Below, in pieces: positions 28,640 to 32,708 of a stretch of DNA of 32,708 bases (position 1 is the first letter of the stretch; each line of letters starts with the position of its first letter). The stretch is from contig CAMBFN010000008.1 of assembly GCA_945865425.1 (NCBI GenBank), positions 1 through 32,708 of the forward strand. Direction: 5' to 3'. The notes under the pieces were generated by a model. That model saw nothing but the letters and a program-made list of their open reading frames with translations. It had not been told where the DNA came from and did not search any database. The DNA is from Comamonas sp. lk. GTDB lineage: Bacteria > Pseudomonadota > Gammaproteobacteria > Burkholderiales > Burkholderiaceae_C. Made by a program: the position numbers and the translations under genes.

Positions 28640-28889
28640 GCACCTCGCTATTACCGCCAACGTCACATTGGGCATACAAGGTAAACTCAGGCTGACCAGA
28701 CTAAAGCCGCCCTGCCCAAGGGCGTTGCTGACCAAAATCCGTGGAAACAGCCGCACTGTGCGCATCATCAGCGTCAACGCCTTAGACATCCACCAATCGG
28801 TAATTACGCCTGCGGAGCGTGCACACATGGCGACTATTGGCCTCTTTATTGTTACGCTGCAAGTGCGCCAAGGCCCACCGAGGCGCTGA
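28640..28889 (+). pseudogene. Probable decayed C-terminal remnant of exbD/tolR-like gene
   Basis: Frame ending at 28889 reads ...IISVNALDIHQSVITPAERAHMATIGLFIVTLQVRQ, recalling the ExbD C-terminus (ISADAxAxHQxVVxVMxAAxxAGLxxITFATQ). It ends 4 bp before lpxK, where exbD lies in many betaproteobacteria. Confidence 0.4.
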
Positions 28890-28893
28890 CGCC

Positions 28894-29937
28894 ATGCGCA
28901 GCCTGCTAACGCAACTATTGCTCCGCGCATGGTACGGGCGCCCTGTAGTTGTACGGCTGCTGCGACCCATTTCCTCGCTTTATGCCTTGCTTTTGGCCCA
29001 GCGCCGCGCTATGTTCGCGATGGGCTGGCGCAAGGTGGAACAGCCTGCGGTCTGCGTCATCGTAGTCGGTAATGTGGTGGCCGGTGGCGCCGGCAAAACT
29101 CCCACCGTGCTTTCCGTGGTGCAGCATTTGTCGACCCGCGGCTGGGCGGTCGGCATAATTTCAAAAGGCTATGGCCGCAAAGAAAACACAACGATAGAAG
29201 TGGCGGTGGACGCACCTGTGGACGGTGTAGGCGACGAAGCCCTACTGCTGCGCCAACGCAGTGGCCTGCCTGTGTTTGTAGGACCGAGTCGGCGGCGCAG
29301 CCTGCAAGCACTACTAGGCGCTTATCCGCAAACCCGTGTCGTGGTCTGCGACGATGGCCTCCAAGATTACAGCCTGTACCGTGATGTCGAGATTTGCATG
29401 ATGCATGAGGAGGGCCTGGGCAATGGCTACCTGCTGCCAGCCGGTCCCCTGCGCGAACCTTGGCCGCGCAAAGCGCTAGCCTGCTCGGGGGTGGACGATG
29501 CGCATTTGCTTATTGTCAGCAGCGGTCGGGCACTTGCTGGCCAATTTGCCACCCGTCGCCGCTTGGGGGTAATCGCAAGAAGGGCCGACGGCAAAAGCTG
29601 TCCCATAAGCAGCCTGCGTGCAGACCCGGCCCTCAAAGCTTTGGCTGGGATTGCGCGACCGGCACAGTTTTTTGCCATGCTGCAAGAGGCCGGACTGACG
29701 CTGGCGGCGCATGAAGCCTTGCCAGATCATGCAAACTTTCGGGCTTACACGCGCGCATCGCTCGGACCTTACACCTTGCTGTGCACTGAAAAAGACGCCG
29801 CCAAGCTCTGGGCGATCGCACCCGATGCCTGGGCCGTACCCTTAGAGCAAAGCCTAGATGAAAGCTTCTATGCGGCATTGGAAGCGCGCATAGCAGTGGC
29901 TTGGGCTGGGCGTTTATCATTGCCGCATGGACACTAA
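28894..29937 (+). CDS. lpxK: Tetraacyldisaccharide 4'-kinase
   Basis: [81 protein letters not shown]. Confidence 0.95.
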   Translation: MRSLLTQLLLRAWYGRPVVVRLLRPISSLYALLLAQRRAMFAMGWRKVEQPAVCVIVVGNVVAGGAGKTPTVLSVVQHLSTRGWAVGIISKGYGRKENTTIEVAVDAPVDGVGDEALLLRQRSGLPVFVGPSRRRSLQALLGAYPQTRVVVCDDGLQDYSLYRDVEICMMHEEGLGNGYLLPAGPLREPWPRKALACSGVDDAHLLIVSSGRALAGQFATRRRLGVIARRADGKSCPISSLRADPALKALAGIARPAQFFAMLQEAGLTLAAHEALPDHANFRAYTRASLGPYTLLCTEKDAAKLWAIAPDAWAVPLEQSLDESFYAALEARIAVAWAGRLSLPHGH

Positions 29938-30109
29938 ATTAATGGCCTTGCTGGTCTGCCCGGTTACCAAAGGCCCGCTGCAATGGCATGCCCAAAGCTA
30001 TGAGCTATGGTCGCGTAGCGCCCGGCTGGCCTATCCGGTGCGCGATGGCATTCCCATCCTTCTGGAAAACGAAGCACGTACGCTCAGCGATACCGAATTA
30101 GGCCTGTAG
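29927..30109 (+). CDS. Trm112 family protein (UPF0434/YcaR)
   Basis: 60 aa: [18 protein letters not shown]...[18 protein letters not shown]; overlaps lpxK by 11 nt. Confidence 0.93.
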   Translation: MDTKLMALLVCPVTKGPLQWHAQSYELWSRSARLAYPVRDGIPILLENEARTLSDTELGL

Positions 30110-30114
30110 CCATC

Positions 30115-30879
30115 ATGGCCACTACCGTCCTGATTCCTGCGCGTCTGGCCTCGAGTCGCTTGCCCGAAAAGCCTCTGGTCGACCTGGGCGGGGTGCCTAT
30201 GGTGGTGCGCGTGGCTCAGCGGGTGGCGCAAGCGCTGCCTGCGCAAACTCAGGTGGTGGTGGCCTGCGATAGCCCACGCATCCTTAGTGCTTGCGAGGCG
30301 TTCGGCGTGCAGGCATTGCTCACCCGCAGCGATCATGCATCAGGCAGCGACCGCCTGGCGCAGGCCTGCCAATTGCTGGGTTTGCCCGATGAAGACATCG
30401 TGGTCAACGTACAAGGCGATGAGCCGCTCATCGACACCGCCCTGGTTGCAGCGGTTGCAGACTTGCTGAACCAGTACCCACAAGCCAGCATGGGCACTGC
30501 CGCGCATCCCTTAGAAGATGGTGCGGATTTTTACGACCCCAATGTGGTCAAAGTCGTGTGCGATGCGCAAGGCATGGCCATGTACTTCAGCCGCGCGCCG
30601 ATTGCATGGTGGCGTGACCGTCCCCAGGACGGAGCAAACGCCCTACCGCAACCGGCGCCCTTGCGCCACATCGGAATTTATTCTTACCGCGCCGGGTTTT
30701 TGCGTAGCTTTCCAAAGTTGGCGCAGGCGCCCATGGAGATCAGTGAAGCGCTGGAGCAATTGCGGGCGCTTTGGCACGGCTACAAAATCGCGGTCCACAT
30801 GAGCGACAGCGCACCTGGCCCGGGCGTGGATACGCCGCAGGACCTGGAGCGCGTGCGTCGCCTGCTCGCCCAGGCCTAG
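30115..30879 (+). CDS. kdsB: 3-deoxy-manno-octulosonate cytidylyltransferase
   Basis: [70 protein letters not shown]. Confidence 0.96.
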   Translation: MATTVLIPARLASSRLPEKPLVDLGGVPMVVRVAQRVAQALPAQTQVVVACDSPRILSACEAFGVQALLTRSDHASGSDRLAQACQLLGLPDEDIVVNVQGDEPLIDTALVAAVADLLNQYPQASMGTAAHPLEDGADFYDPNVVKVVCDAQGMAMYFSRAPIAWWRDRPQDGANALPQPAPLRHIGIYSYRAGFLRSFPKLAQAPMEISEALEQLRALWHGYKIAVHMSDSAPGPGVDTPQDLERVRRLLAQA

Positions 30880-30990
30880 TGCTTGGGTCGCTGTAAGGCA
30901 ATTTAAGGAATACGCGTGCTATTCTCGACGCTATACCGATAAGGCAGTCGGGCACCGTTAGTAGGCCGCCCGGCCATTAAGAGACACTGA

Positions 30991-31662
<672 letters not shown>

Positions 31663-31686
31663 GCGCGTAGGCTGCAGGCACAAAAA

Positions 31687-31710
31687 AAGGATGCGCAAGC
31701 ATCCTTATTT
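31687..31710. terminator. Bidirectional intrinsic terminator between convergent adk and acs
   Basis: A-rich flank, AAGGATGC-GCAA-GCATCCTT stem-loop, then TATTT. Confidence 0.75.
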
Positions 31711-31760
31711 AGGGCGTAGCCCGGATCGACCGGGCCACACCCTGCACCGCATTAGGCCTG

Positions 31761-32708
31761 TCAATAGGCCTGGCCCAACTGGTCCAAAATGGCCGGGTTT
31801 TCGAGGGTGGAAACGTCCTGGGTAATGGTCTCGCCTTTGGCCAGCGAGCGCAACAGGCGACGCATAATTTTTCCAGAGCGCGTTTTGGGCAGGTTCTCAC
31901 CAAAGCGGATGTCTTTGGGTTTTGCAATAGGGCCGATTTCTTTGGCTACCCAGTCGCGTAACTCTTTGGCGATGACCTTGGCTTCCTCCGGGCTTGGGCG
32001 CGATCGCTTAAGTACCACGAAAGCGCAGATCGCTTCACCTGTCAGGTCATCCGGGCGGCCCACGACAGCAGCTTCGGCGACCAGGTCGGTTTTAGACACG
32101 AGGGCCGACTCAATTTCCATTGTTCCCATGCGGTGGCCGGACACATTGAGCACATCATCGATGCGCCCGGTGATACGGAAGTAGCCCCGGTCCTCGCTGC
32201 GCACCGCACCGTCGCCAGCTAGGTACAGCTTGCCGCCCATTTCGTCGGGGAAATAGCTTTTCTTGAAGCGCTCCGGGTCATTCCATATGGTTCGGATCAT
32301 GGAAGGCCAGGGCCGTGTGACCACCAAAATACCGCCAGTGCCGTTCGCAATGGGTTTGCCCACTTCGTCGACGATGGCTGCCATGATGCCGGGCAAAGGC
32401 AGAGTGCAGCTACCGGGAACCAGTGGCGTGGCGCCAGGCAGCGGCGTCATCATGTGACCGCCGGTTTCGGTTTGCCAGAAGGTGTCGACAATGGGGCATT
32501 TCTCGTGGCCCACATGGCGGTAGTACCACATCCAGGCCTCGGGGTTGATGGGTTCGCCCACCGAACCGAGGATGCGCAGGCTGCTCAGGTCCGAGCGGTC
32601 GGGATGCACCGCCGGGTCACTTTCGGCGGCCTTGATGAGTGAGCGGATGGCGGTAGGCGCAGTGTAAAAAATCGTGCATTGGTGGCGCTCAATCATTTGC
32701 CAGAAGCG
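31761..32708 (-). CDS. acs: Acetyl-CoA synthetase, C-terminal part (5' end beyond window)
   Basis: [19 protein letters not shown]...[45 protein letters not shown]...[13 protein letters not shown] (acetylation-site PxxRSGKxxRR-like). Confidence 0.96.
   Translation of the reverse strand, partial: RFWQMIERHQCTIFYTAPTAIRSLIKAAESDPAVHPDRSDLSSLRILGSVGEPINPEAWMWYYRHVGHEKCPIVDTFWQTETGGHMMTPLPGATPLVPGSCTLPLPGIMAAIVDEVGKPIANGTGGILVVTRPWPSMIRTIWNDPERFKKSYFPDEMGGKLYLAGDGAVRSEDRGYFRITGRIDDVLNVSGHRMGTMEIESALVSKTDLVAEAAVVGRPDDLTGEAICAFVVLKRSRPSPEEAKVIAKELRDWVAKEIGPIAKPKDIRFGENLPKTRSGKIMRRLLRSLAKGETITQDVSTLENPAILDQLGQAY

Overview
Mostly core-chromosome DNA from a betaproteobacterium; gene content and order look like Burkholderiales/Comamonadaceae (inference from composition, no search run). 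The left third, on the minus strand, is a fatty-acid / acyl-CoA catabolism block: SDR fragment, small membrane protein, acyl-CoA dehydrogenase, thiolase, enoyl-CoA hydratase/3-hydroxyacyl-CoA dehydrogenase, a five-gene Liv-type ABC transporter and an acyl-CoA ligase. Next come SelO-msrB-yciB-bolA-ppiC, a nitroreductase, a DUF1624-like membrane protein, purL, a C13-type peptidase lipoprotein, ilvD, xseA, then lpxK-Trm112-kdsB-adk and the 3' part of acs. The most unusual stretch is about 26.6-28.9 kb. It is an AT-rich segment between xseA and lpxK holding a GEMM-I (c-di-GMP-I class) riboswitch-like RNA, a candidate terminator expression platform, and a divergent BCCT-like transporter gene. It is followed by what looks like a decayed exbD remnant abutting lpxK. 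A second-messenger riboswitch in front of a BCCT-like transporter is the best candidate for something undescribed. A Walker-A Lys-to-Arg substitution in the LivF-like ATPase is the next most notable observation. No CRISPR, tRNA, rRNA, intact IS element or prophage was recognised.
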